Of a DNA stretch of 64,000 nt, positions 34,828-46,103 are shown piece after piece. The DNA is taken from NCBI RefSeq assembly GCF_027580225.2, contig NC_073353.2, positions 36,491,001-36,555,000 of the forward strand, written 5' to 3'. The stretch's first letter is position 1, and each line of letters starts with the position of its first letter. The notes beneath the pieces were generated by a model, which saw only the letters and a program-made list of their open reading frames with translations, made no database searches and was not told where the DNA came from. This DNA comes from Misgurnus anguillicaudatus (lineage: Eukaryota; Chordata; Actinopteri; Cypriniformes; Cobitidae). Position numbers and translations under genes: made by a program.

Positions 34828-35262
34828 TTTTTGTCTGTAACCTGTTTGAACAATCTGTTTTTCCTTGCATCACTCGCAGAATCTTATACAAGATCAACTA
34901 GTCTTTAAAAACGCATCTGTTACACTAAAGTCCTGAGTATAGACCAACGACACACGTGCTGTGGCGCGATTCCGGTTTCTGTTTGTTTAATGGTCTTACT
35001 AAATGAATACCTCTTCGACTATAACAAATGTTTTGGTTTCCTAAGTAATATACGTGTTGTTTATTTTGCTTGTTATATAAATAAACTACTTTAAATAAAT
35101 TTTGTTGTTATTTATTCTTAGCGGAGTGTACCGGAAGTTACATGTTTTCCACGAAAGCCGCTTCTTTATGTTGTTACTGCTGATACCGTCTATAGTTTTT
35201 TATGCATTAGCGAGCGTACGTGCAGTCGAATGTACAGCCTTGCATAGCATACACAGAAAAAA
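34828..35262. other. Stretch without recognised gene
   Basis: Nothing supportable seen. Confidence 0.25.
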
Positions 35263-35440
35263 AGAGATTCATTGAATTTACTAAATTTTTTAAGGTAAGT
35301 GGTTGCAATCAATTTATTCAAACTACATTTAAACAAAAGTTTTTGTTTTGTTTTTCTAATTGTTTTTTTTAAATGTAGCTTAAATAAATTGATTGCGACC
35401 ACTTACCTTAAAAAAATTAGTAAATTCAATGAATCATTTT
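35263..35440. mobile_element. Palindromic MITE (GATTCATTGAATTTAC arms)
   Basis: GATTCATTGAATTTACTAAA and TTTAAGGTAAGTGGTTGC on the left are mirrored by GCGACCACTTACCTTAAA and TTAGTAAATTCAATGAATC on the right; arms about 75 bp. Confidence 0.8.
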
Positions 35441-36181
35441 TTTCATTGTAGTTCATTTGTCCCATACACATGACGTTTGACGCATGCCCACATTGCGACA
35501 AATTTCAATATCTAACGTGGCCTACATACTACATACTCCTGTACACGCATGTGCAACTACCTACGCAAGATTTTAAATATCAAAAACTGCGTCAAGCCGC
35601 CTTTCTACTGCACACAACAAACGACGGCTGATAAACCGGAAGTCATTAATTTCCTACGGAGAGTCGCAAAGGGTGCCGACCATCTGCAGATGCGTAATTT
35701 TCAGATCCTTTTTGATCGTTGGATTCGTAAAAAAATTTGACCTTGTGCGACTACATCGCACACGATATGCCGACCGAAAGTGATGTATTTCTGTTTATTC
35801 CAAACAAAAACTGTCTGTGAGGTGAAAATTATTAATCCATTTTGTTTAACTTTATCAGTAAAATTTTAATCCTTAAAAAAACTATGGATTACTGAGAAGT
35901 AATATATTATTAATTGAATATGTATACGTTATTTTAATCTTGTAATCTTTGTTCATATATGCAGAGCTGTTTATTGTTTCATTCATTTGCGTTCATGTAT
36001 TTATTTATTTCACTATGGCCTCTTGCGCTGGAATGAGCTTCTCACCCATGTTACGATTAAACTGAAACTTCATTACGACTGCCACAAGGGGGAGAACACT
36101 TCCGTATGTCGTGTGCAGTGGAAAGGCGGGTTCACGCGCACTGTACACAGACCCTCGCGTGCGAAAAAAAAATGGACTATA
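35441..36181. other. Stretch without recognised gene
   Basis: Contains short ORFs on both strands without motifs. 35560-35780 is mildly GC-rich with CG words and may be decayed transposon. Confidence 0.25.
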
Positions 36182-36189
36182 CTTTAACC

Positions 36190-37449
36190 CAGGGGTGTCA
36201 AACATACGGCCCGCGGGCCGCATACGGCCCACAAAGGTGTCCAATCCGGCCCGCATGATGATTTATTAAATATAAAATACATATTTTAAAAACCCTTTCA
36301 GGCGGGTGTCTAGTTCGTTTTTAATATGAGAGACTTGCGGAAAGCAGCAAAACGCGGAACATAGACTAAACATGGTGCCCAAAAATCTTGCTGTTGTATT
36401 GTTACTGCTCCGCTAAAGATCCACTTATTCCGGTGATCCACTTCGTGTTTTCCCGACCGCTCCGCAGGCGCAGCATCTCTGTGTCCACTCTCTGCCTGGA
36501 GAGCGAAGACGACAGTTTCCGAAGTTCATTGCATTAACAGGTAGATTAATTACATTAAATCAGTTGTTAAACAACAGAATTAGTAATTTGGAAGTTTGTT
36601 TATGTATTTCTTCCTGTAATGATTTGCTGTCGGTGTTTTAAAAGTGCTTACAAGTGCTAGCAAGCAAACAACAACAAAATAGCCACATTCTTATTAACGT
36701 TACAATACATGTCTAATCGATTTAATGTTCCCGATCAGATCTAAGTTAATATAAACACTAAATTTGCTGTTGTTGGCACACTTTGTAGACAAAAAATACA
36801 AAAAACACCAATGCCTTCACAAAATAACGACAGAGAACGGAAAGAGAGGCTGCTAAAGGCAGTTCAACATTGCAACATGGATTCAAAGCTCCATCAAGCC
36901 AGCAGGTAAATCATATTGAATATTTAGCAGATTGTCACACTTTAATTCTTGTTATTATATTTCCCATTATAATCACATGCTAGTAATATAACACATCATA
37001 ATATTTTATTAAAACCATAATAATAGTACCAACCTCCTTAGTGCCCTTTTTGGTTTGGGCCACTGCCCCATCTAGCATTTTCATTTTCTAAATGACTGTT
37101 CTCATTACAAATATATTCCAAAGAAAAGTGAATGATTTATAAATAATTTTGGCATTAAGGAATAATGCAAAAGAAGTTAAATTAAGGCTTTTCAACCTAA
37201 GGTCAGTGGATTTTGTACAGATGTAAATTTGTGTGTATAATATGTACAGTATGAGTGTGACCTTATGAAATGTAGTTTTCACAGAGCTGTGTGTTTCTCT
37301 AGTTTTCTTGCTGAACAAACGAATTAATTGGTTTGTTTAGTTAATATTAACACAATTATTACACTAAAGTTTAAAAAAAATATCCGGCCCTCACATCATG
37401 GCGTTATTTACCATCCGGCCCTCAGCCTAAAATGAGTTTGACACCCCTG
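36190..37449. mobile_element. hAT element (CAGGGGTGTCAAAC), TSD CTTTAACC
   Basis: Ends CAGGGGTGTCAAACATACGG and AGTTTGACACCCCTG, perfect 8-bp duplications CTTTAACC (36182-36189, 37450-37457). CGGCCC words near both ends. 1260 bp; no transposase frame. Perfect duplications suggest a fairly recent insertion. Confidence 0.9.
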
Positions 37450-37529
37450 CTTTAACCATTATAGTTGTTTTGCTCATTTTCACTGGTGAAAATAAGGAAA
37501 AGTTTTGCAGAACAAACATCCAAACTTGA

Positions 37530-37731
37530 CACTGTAAAAAATACTTTGCTGCCTTAAAATTTTTTGTTAAATCAACATAGATTTACAAGTCATGTCAACA
37601 GAGATGAGTTGTCACAACTTATAAAATATAGTTGAGAAAAGTCAAATTAATCTCATCTCTAGTCAAGATAAATAATAGTAAGTTGAAATATCTTGTAAAT
37701 CCGAGTTGATTCAATCGTAGCTTAAAGGTAT
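37530..37731. mobile_element. MITE fragment, CACTGTAAAAAATAC end
   Basis: Starts CACTGTAAAAAATACTTTGC; interior shows AACTTATAAAATATAGTTGA and similar words. Right end lost next to the TTAA element. Confidence 0.5.
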
Positions 37732-37877
37732 TGCAGAGGATTTCTTTTTCCGGGTGGATCATCAAGACTATTGGTCCTCCTAGTTGTCAATCAGGAGTGT
37801 TGCGCAATTGCATTTTTTAAATAGTGGAGAAGGCGATTCTTTCTAAAATTCGAGAAAATCCTCCGCTATACCTTTAA
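37732..37877. mobile_element. Short TTAA fold-back element
   Basis: TTAA at both ends. AGGTATTGCAGAGGATTTCT against AGAAAATCCTCCGCTATACCT, imperfect inverts. Confidence 0.7.
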
Positions 37878-39187
37878 CTGTCTCTCACAAAAAGATGTTA
37901 AAATTAGAACAAAGTGTTTAATAGTTTGCAGTTTCAGATAAAGGAATGACACTGCTAAAAGTCATTTTGTTGATTCAGCAGTCAATTTTTAAGTTTTTTT
38001 TCTCTTGCTAATGCATTTTAAACATGCATAGTATACAGCGATGGGTTAGACACTGTGTTTAATGTAGCACTTGAACTAGCGTCCATCACATCTAACCGAT
38101 GCCATCTCCTCTAGCAACAGGAAGGATGAGCCCTTACTCGTAACACCGACGTATTTCGCTCATTTAACAGCCCGGCCATTTCCTTTCCCAGCACTGTGGA
38201 CGAGCATTAATGAAGTTTAGCTGTAAAACAACAGAAGCAATTCAGGATGGATGGGAAACATAGCCAGCCAGCTTCTTTCCAAAGCTCTTCCTACGCACAC
38301 CTCTGAGCACCATGGCAACTCGCAGCGAGGGCCGGAGTGATACAATACGGGGCTCTGGCTTCCCGTCATAAAAGCCTCAACGCTCTTTTTTCACGATCCG
38401 CTATGTAACAATAACATGCCTGTTTTGGTTTCCACGCATATCACCGAGGGTCACAACTGATCTGAACTTCCATCGCAACGAGGTGAGAACACAACAGTGG
38501 AAAGATAACCCACACTCCACAACGGTAAGGACGAAAACGAGAAGCATGCTTTTAAAAACTGCTTTCACACAGACTCAAAAGAGGGCTCGTTCAACTCACC
38601 TTACTAAAATAGTGCAACTTTAACCAGGAGAACGGAAACAAAGCTGGAAACAAGACTGGAACCTGTTATCATAGATCTTCAGTTTCTAAACTTTTTTTTT
38701 TTTTAAATAAGAACACCTAACTTTGTTAAGTTATTTCTTCATGTCTTCGCCACATCAAAGCAAAACTAAAGAAAAAAAAAGATGTTTGCCTCAGTAGAAT
38801 TCACGCTTTTCTTGCTACCTGATAACATTGTTAAATCTTTCTGTGACGCAAACAGCAATGGTTTTCATGCACTCAGTGATGCGACTCATGTGATTTTAAG
38901 ATTACCAGAGTGACGTCACTCAAAATCTTTTTTACACTTCTTACTGTATACAGAGAGATGTGTTAGTCGTCCTCACAGGATCACGCAATGTCTCAGTGGA
39001 ATGGGGTTCTGTTGTCTTACCCGCTCTCCCATAGCACTTACATCTCTACTTCAAACCTCACGGGCGTCTTCTGTATTGAGGATCATGCAATTGAAGTTGA
39101 ACAGGAAATGTTAGATGAGAATCTGTAAATCAACTTTTTGTCTATTTTTGGTCCCAAAATCGCAATCAAAGAATCCGTTAATACTGG
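37878..39187. other. Apparently single-copy stretch
   Basis: No transposon ends recognised. 38090-38480 has higher GC and includes ACCATGGCAAC at about 38310, similar to an RFX half site. Possibly conserved non-coding DNA. No coding frame supported. Confidence 0.3.
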
Positions 39188-39549
39188 GCCCCTTGTGGGC
39201 AACTGCGTCTCGACACTCCAAGTTCGATACCCTGCTTGAGGTACTTTGCAGATCCCAATGGGGATGCATAATGATTAATCGTGATTAATCTATAGCAGAA
39301 TAAAAGTTTTTGTTTACATTATATGTGTGGGAACTGTGGAACACATGCATGTATATATTTAAGAAATGTTTACATGTGTATATACTAGGGCCGGGACTCG
39401 ATTAAAAAAATGAATCTAATTAATTAGAGGCTTTGTAATTAATTAATCTTAATTAATCGCATTTTAATCACATATAAATATTTGACCTGAGAACATTAAG
39501 AAGTAATTTTTTACATGGATTTTTATGAATAATGACTGAATACATAAGC

Positions 39550-39732
39550 TTAAGCAACAAAATATTGTTTATTTTTGTTCAACCAAGTCGTTGTACCTGG
39601 AGTCGGGCCAATGTCCACGCTAGCTGCTGTATGATTTGCATTGAGATGATACTTGAGGCTCGATGTGCTGCAGTGATATGTGAATTCCTTGTTGCATAGC
39701 TTACACACAACCATGCTCTTATCGACGCTTAC
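39550..39732 (-). pseudogene. BED zinc finger of a hAT transposase, N-terminal relic
   Basis: The frame from 39792 to 39550 on the minus strand contains VCKLCNKEFTYHCSTSSLKY then HLNANH: a C-x2-C-x15-H-x4-H finger with Cys30, Cys33, His49 and His54 counted from the ATG at 39792. This is the DNA-binding BED domain found at the start of hAT transposases such as ZBED relatives. Only from about residue 21 (39732) does it belong to the hAT element; the first 20 residues come from another element starting CAGTGATGCGCGGG at 39733, so the original start is lost. The dimerisation and catalytic parts are absent. Confidence 0.65.
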
Positions 39733-39920
39733 CAGTGATGCGCGGGTCAATGTATAAACAACCCGCACCCGAGTCCCGACCGAGGTTTTCATCTAACCCG
39801 CCCGCAACTCGGACCGCAAAGAAAAAATATATATATTATACCCGACCCGGTTCCTGGCCCGCATTTCTTAAAGTAGTCATTTGTTTAATAATTGCAGGGT
39901 TCGGGACTTCTCAGGTTTTG
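39733..39920. mobile_element. Inserted hAT-like end (CAGTGATGCGCGGGTC)
   Basis: Starts CAGTGATGCGCGGGTCAATG and has CCCGCACCCGAGTCCCGACC, TAACCCGCCCGC and CCCGACCCGG words like those at 19726-19823 in inverse. The other end was not found; the extent is a guess. Confidence 0.45.
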
Positions 39921-41141
39921 ACTGTCTGTGTTCTGGTACCTATTTGCGCGGATCCCCCACCTCACGTATAAAAACAACAAAACATAATATACTATATAGC
40001 CTATATTAAAATGAAAATATATAAAAAATATATTATGCACATTTTTAAGTTGCACATCGTTTATAGTTTTCTTAAGTGGGATTCGGATGTGAAAAGCACT
40101 GCATAATGTACGTGCCTTTAGTCTTACCATTGAAACTTAACTAAATTAAAAAATAAGAGGTGATAGCTTTAGCCTACATAAATGCTTATTGCTTTAATGT
40201 TGCGAGTTGCTCTTCAGTTTTTCTTGCCGTTATGTTTATAATAGTTCATTGTTCAGAGTTCATATTGGTGATCTTATAGTCCATTTAAAAATGTTCTTAC
40301 AAACTGACTCTATTCGTCAGAAAAACACCATTTAACTTTTTTCCTTTACCTGCCGTCGCTGTTCTCTGTGCGTGTCCTCCGTCAAAGAAGCCTATTAAAA
40401 TTAATATGAAGTTGATTTTTAAAAGTCTTAAGCACTCCGCAAATCAAACGTGCTGCTACATTATGCTCTAAATGCGCGTGTAAATTTAATTTCTGGGCAC
40501 TGCCAGGCTGATTTTTTAAAAAGTGATATAGGCTACTCACTGCATGTTTTGGCATTCGGTAGCATATGCATCAATGAGATGCACGGTGTTGCTTTTAATG
40601 TTCTTTTTAATTTATATTCACAAAACCTAACAACAAAACATTGTTTATAAATACGAGACAAATTATTTGAAACGAAATTCGTTTTAAAGTAGCAAACAAA
40701 ACTTAAACTCGTAATAAGCTAATTAAATTGAAACAAAACAACATTACAACAATATTTAAACCCAACAATACTCAAACATTAACATATAACAGACATTAGG
40801 ATACATGTTAAAATAATCTGTAGTTTGTTGGTAGATGTTTATAATTGGGCAAAACCTCCGTTGCAAACCTCCATTTACCAGAATAAATCATTTTTACTTT
40901 GAAATTGATGCGTTGTCACGTTAAAATCAGCTGTTCGTTTAGGTTCCGTCTACTTTTATTTACACTGCAGCAGAACCCCGGAGTTCTCAAACTAAAACAG
41001 GGTCTGCAGCATTTACGAATGACTCCGTTAAAGAGTGCGATTAAAATCCGTTAAAATGTTTAACGCGTTATTTTTTGTGTAATTAATTAATCTTAATTAA
41101 CGTGTTAAAGTCCCGGCCCTAGTATATACATTTGTGTATTT

Positions 41142-42715
41142 GGGTGATTCTCGCAAAATTAGACTTGTGAGGTGTCATGAAACATTTGATAATAAAAGTA
41201 AATGCTATCAAAATAATAAGCATACAGTTATAACCATCTCTTCATGTACTATTTTGCACATGATTTCAAATTACATAAAAAAAAACAATTTTGTTGTTTT
41301 TTCCACATTTGGGTTCTAAGTAGGGATGTTAACAATTAATCGATCTTCGATTAATTGTCGATAAGAATTAAATCGATAAAACTTAACGATTGTCGAAAAA
41401 GCAAGCACGTGTGTCCGGCGCCTGCGCAAAGCACATACACAGCTGGTGAAAACACTAACCAAGGGCGAAGAAGTTAAACTAGCCATGACCACAATGATGC
41501 TCGATGCCAAACACACACTTGAGCTTTTTGTCCTCATTCGAGATGAGGCTGGCTGCTAACGTAACAAAATTGCATCCGCAGAGGATCTGAGAGGGTCCGA
41601 TGCCGAAAATCTAAACACAGTTAGGATACTGAAAGCAAAGACCCTCTTCAGGGAAGCCTGCAAGATTAGCATAGCAGCGCTGCTAACGCTGCTTTACACA
41701 GGGAATGCGTCCAGAAGCCGTTTTTAATAAACAGATTAAAATGAAAAACTTAAATTCTGGCAAGAAACTGTTAAATGTAAACTGTAACTGACTGTCGTTA
41801 CACTCTGAACGCCCGCAACATATATCATTGATCATCATCATGACTGGCTGAGGCGCTACACGCTAAACACTGTTGCGGGTTTTCTAATGGAAGGTTGAAG
41901 TCTTCATAATATAAGCATCTTTGCTGAAAGTACGCCGCAGGTCTAAAGCTGAGGTAACGACGGGAAAAGTGCCCTTTCGTGTGCTTCTTGGATATATAAT
42001 TACAACAAGCGGTGTATCGACGACTCAGAAAGCGAGGTGAACAACTAGAAAAATAACACTTGATGATAATGAAACTTTTATTTTGTCATGGACGCACAGA
42101 CTTTCATCCAACTGTGCGGAAAGCCCGTTATGAGGCGGAGTTTACTGTGTCTATTAGTCATTATATTACGTTACGAGATTAAATTGATGATTTTTATCAA
42201 AACACCAACTACATTGACTCATTTGACAATCCCACTAGCATATTATTTAGACAAAATAAAATCTTTTAATTCGCGTGAGGAAGCTGGCGTTTTTATGCAC
42301 ACTTTTATGTCATTGGCTATATGCCACTGCTGTAATGGCTTATATTGCACTATTACTGTTAACGATTATTCGATTGATTGATTGATCGTTAATTTAAATG
42401 ATCATCGAATATGGGAAAATGCATAATTTGACATCCCTAGGACATGAAAATATTTATAAATAAATAAAAAGCTTCAGTGCATGTTATACTATAAACATGT
42501 ACAGTAAAGAAACATGTGGTATTTGGTGATCATTTGTAAATGTAGAGACAATAATAAGGAATATAAATGTGTCCAAGACCAATTTTCTCATCCTCCGCAA
42601 CAATTTTGAATCATTGTTTAAGCCCTCAAGGAACTAACATTTTCACAAAAAAAAAAAATAGTTGAAAGGGACATAAATGACTAATGATAAGATGACTACT
42701 AAGTAAGAATCACCC
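41142..42715. mobile_element. GGGTGATTCTC element, TSD ATTT, copy 1
   Basis: Starts GGGTGATTCTCGCAAAA and ends AAGAATCACCC, ATTT on both sides (41138-41141, 42716-42719). A hAT element fills 41321-42439. Shares TTCTCATCCTCCGCAACA with copy 2 at 46127-47047. Confidence 0.75.
41321..42439. mobile_element. hAT-like element (TAGGGATGTTAACAATTAAT)
   Basis: Starts TAGGGATGTTAACAATTAAT and ends ATTTGACATCCCTA, with inverted ATCGATTAAT-type words near both ends. Flanks do not match, so the duplication has decayed. ORFs inside show no transposase motif. Confidence 0.65.
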
Positions 42716-42742
42716 ATTTATGTATAATTTACATTATATATA

Positions 42743-42949
42743 CACTCTAAAAAATTTGCTGTAATTTTGCAGCTGGTTGCCAGTAACTTGCTGTAGAAGA
42801 TAAAGTCAAAAAATGTTTCGTGTTCATTTGACTTTGAACAAAATGTTGCCAGTAAATGACATAAATGTAAAATCTACAGTGGGTTGCTGGCAGCTAGTTG
42901 CCAGTGATGCCCAGTAATACTGTAATTTCTACAGACATTTTTTACAGTG
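42743..42949. mobile_element. MITE, CACTCTAAAAAATTTGCTGT ends, TSD TA
   Basis: Ends CACTCTAAAAAATTTGCTGT and ACAGACATTTTTTACAGTG, TA on each side. GTTGCCAGT recurs inside. Lies within the right part of 39259-43123. Confidence 0.75.
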
Positions 42950-43404
42950 TAAATACCTAATATATAAATATATACTTTTTCTTAATTCTTAATTATACAT
43001 GCATGTGTGCATATTAATATATGCATACATATTATACACAGTTCACACACACACATATATATAATGTAAACAAAAACTTTTATTATGCTATAAATTAATT
43101 GTGATTCATCTTATGCATCTCTAGATCCCATCCGGCATTTTCCTGTCAGATTTTTCCTGTCCTATCCTTCAAAGACATAAAAATCCCCCCAAAATATAAC
43201 TTTCAAAGATAAAATAAATATCGGGTCCCCTTCAGTCTATCTAGTAAGCTAGTAAACTAAACTTACTTAAGGGTGAACTCAGAAAACCATTAATTAAACC
43301 TTGCAACCACATAGAAACTTTAACAACACCAGCATGGAAAAGCAAATCTCAAAATCCAGCGGTAACTACACTAAAAAAGGCACCATGTATTATTCTGTGA
43401 TTGG

Positions 43405-43560
43405 TTAAAGGAATAGTTCACCAAAAAATTTTATTTACCCCATGATTTACTCACCCTCAAGCCATCCTTGATATATATGATTATCTATATTCAGACGAAC
43501 ACAATTGGAATTATGTTAGAAAATGTCCTGGCAATTATGTCTCATACACCAAGTCATACG
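43405..43560. mobile_element. TTAA-type element, left part (AGGAATAGTTCACC)
   Basis: TTAAAGGAATAGTTCACCAA then CATGATTTACTCACCCTCAA, as in 52589-53418 and relatives. The right arm is missing. Confidence 0.6.
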
Positions 43561-43688
43561 CTGGAAACACACATTGTCGTGAACGCTCGTCGGTCGTTAT
43601 CAAAAGCTAGTTATTTTAGTTTGTGAAGTATAATATTATTTACTAGTGCAATAACAAAATTAGATTAATTGCCCTCAGAAGGCCTTTT

Positions 43689-43765
43689 TTAACTCTTCCC
43701 CCGCCATTAAAGAGTTATCTCGTCAATTAACATAAAATGCATCCCTGCCAAAGACGCTATATAGT
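43689..43765. mobile_element. TTAA element fragment (CTCTTCCCCCGCCA)
   Basis: TTAACTCTTCCCCCGCCATTAA (split: TTAACTCTTCC CCCGCCATTAA), then GAGTTATCTCGTCAATTAAC, matches the ends of 47806-48330 and 54000-54377. Confidence 0.55.
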
Positions 43766-43945
43766 CTACTTCAAACTTTTTTGTTTTACTTGTTGATTTT
43801 ATTTTACTTGTTGATATGTTATATCATTGTTTAAAATGTTAACATGCATAAAAGATGCCAAGTTAATATAAAAATATGAAATAAATATTAAAATTGGGGC
43901 TATTAATAGAATGTGCTTTGGCGGGCACCTCACAGACAATTGGTT
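43766..43945. mobile_element. Second copy of the level-2 hAT interior
   Basis: Parallels 23700-23874: TTGTTTAAAATG, TATTAATAGAATGTGCTTTG, GCGGGCACCTCACA. Continues GACAATTGG where the 23.9-kb copy has the level-3 insertion. Confidence 0.65.
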
Positions 43946-46103
43946 TGTAAACTCCTTGTGGTTCGCGATGGAATTGCAGGAAGTTTGTGAGTAGATTAAA
44001 AACAATACATTTAAATTACAATTAAATCATAAAATGTAAATACATTATTTAAATTATTTAAATTATATTATTAATAATAAACACCTAATAAAAACACATA
44101 TAAATAAAAATATTTTTTTATTTGTTTAATCTGCATGTCAACATTACACAATACTACACGATATGGACAGATCGATTTTATGTAGGCTAACCAATAAAAA
44201 CAATTACCAGATGAAGGTCTAATATCAGATAATAATAACAACAACTACGAAAAATAAGCCTAAAAAAAGGCATTTAAAACGAATGAAAAATGAAATGCTT
44301 TTGAAGTTAAACATGCAAATGTGCTTTTAAATTATTGATTTATCTACTTAAAATCTCAAGGGGTCCTTAAAGTAAATAATTTAGGCTGACAACATTTTTT
44401 AAAACCTCTGTGTTTGAGCATAATTTTACTGTTAAATTCAACAATTTGCATTAATATTGCATACGCGGCAGCATTGCTCAAATAGGAGATAAGAATTCGA
44501 TCCTGGCTTACATCACCTTCTGCTTTTCTGTACCCTGACATTACTGCCGATTTAATTGTACCGTCGCTATACATTATTTGACAATGAAGAGATACTCATT
44601 ACTTTCATCGCAGGGATGTTGTAATTATAAGCGTGACTTTCTTAAACAGTGCCACCCCATACTGCGAGAGAACTCAAACCAGCAATTAACAAGCAAATGG
44701 ATGACAGGTAACTGCGCGAGTATCCAGAGGTTGACTTCATAAAAAGCACCTCATGCATACAATTATAGGATCAGCGAGAGCTAATATTAAAATAAAATGT
44801 CATTACTCCATCTTTATACCTCTGACCGACCACTAAGAGCTTTTGAGGTAAATTGATTTGATGAACCATTTGGTCTAACCATAAAAACAACCATTTTAAA
44901 GTCTTGTAGCTTCATGCTGCTTTCTATACCTTACCGTCAACCCTTAATGCTAAAAATACAAGCGGTGAAAACAACAAAATAACCCTTTCATAAAGAGATT
45001 CACGTTGAGAACTGACATCACCTTTTGGCTCATTTCTAAAGGCAGACTTCACAAACGCAGCAATCCCATAATGCACTCTGGACACAAATCCATAAAAGAT
45101 GGCGGACAAAATGAGAAGTTAAGATTAATGATCCTGCTTGTGTTGTGAATGGGCAACAAACTGATCAGCATCATTGCGCGATTAAATCCAACTTGGCTTT
45201 CTTGCTTACAGTCGACTACACAAAAGCAAAGCCACCAGTTACAGCCTGAATGCCACAGACCAATGAACCTAGCTTTCTAAACTCAATCCTTAAACCGAGC
45301 AATCCCAGTACTTCATTTTTAAGTGTTGGCTGGCAGTCAGCAGTGATGTGTGGGAGGAAAGCTCCTGCTCCTTCAGGCTTGCCCATTTCCCACAATCCTG
45401 TTCTGTTTTGGGTAAAGACCGTGACCTATAGGTCACCGAACCCAGGAGCCCAACATCAGAAGTCTGATTGCATGTGAGAGGGACAAAAGTGTGTAAAGAA
45501 ACTATACAGTCTTTTCAGAGGAGTGCTGACGCTTTAATGAATGCATTCACGCTTGAAATGCGTTCAGCTTGAATGGACCAGAATCTGCATGAGGTCAGAG
45601 AAGAATACCAGTTTAGAAATTAAAAAGAGCACATGAACTGATGTAGATTTAAAGTGGAAGAAGCATTCCTTAACCCTAACCAAACGCGATTGTAAAAATA
45701 AATGTCATTGTTCAGAAGAACGCGATTGGTTGAGAGAACATGGTATAAAGTCCAAACCAGTCGGGCCATTATTACATACAGATTGCAAAGTTTCTGGTTT
45801 CACTCATGCAATGCAGATAAAAGCTGAACTATAAAGAAAATGTGTATGGTTTATTTGGGGTTGTAAAAGTTATATTTACAATTGCATTTATGCCTATGCA
45901 AAACTCACCACTAGGGTTATTAGGTAGCTCAAGTCAAAGTAGAGCATAACCTTATGATCTCATGCCTTTTAAATTAGGTTCAGGTTCCCCCATCCAACAC
46001 AGGTCCATGGGATTTTCAAACCCGTTTCATCATCCACCAAAAACCTGAAAAAAGCAACGACATGCTTCTCATGCTTATGAAATGGTCAAAAAATGGTCCC
46101 AAG
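43946..46103. other. Stretch without recognised gene
   Basis: AT-rich to 44350, mixed afterwards. ORFs of 60-75 codons (44356-44574, 44924-45109, 45250-45477) show no known motif and no splice pattern I could join. The first third is probably old hAT sequence. Confidence 0.3.

Larger units (their letters stand above)
39386..41121 (-). mobile_element. hAT element (TAGGGCCGGGACT), TSD GTATATAC
   Basis: Inverted ends TAGGGCCGGGACT and AGTCCCGGCCCTA, perfect 8-bp duplications GTATATAC (39378-39385, 41122-41129). AATTAATTAATCTTAATTAA words near both ends. Contains a BED finger relic on the minus strand, itself interrupted at 39733. Confidence 0.9.
39259..43123. mobile_element. hAT palindromic element (GGGGATGCATAA ends), TSD GATCCCAA/T
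   Basis: Left TGGGGATGCATAATGATTAA and right TTATGCATCTCTA with the long AT-rich inverted arms of a well-known fish element (AATAAAAGTTTTTGTTTACA and its inverse). Flanks 39251-39258 and 43124-43131 differ by one base. Three later elements occupy most of the interior. Confidence 0.8.
39190..43205 (+). mobile_element. tRNA-derived SINE split by a hAT insertion
   Basis: GTTCGATACCC (39222-39232) is a clear B box, followed by TGCTTGAGGTACTTTGCA; the SINE resumes at 43132 with TCCGGCATTTTCC. The hAT insertion carries GATCCCAA/GATCCCAT duplications. A fragment of the same SINE is at 776-850. Confidence 0.55.

Noticed and set aside
39222..39232. tRNA gene suggested by a B box
   Set aside because: No cloverleaf can be drawn; it is a SINE piece, as are 54590 and 61217.
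42088..42381. 97-codon ORF inside a hAT element
   Set aside because: No transposase motif; runs into the terminal repeat.
45250..45477. 75-codon ORF in unique sequence
   Set aside because: No known motif and no splice sites that would join it to other exons.
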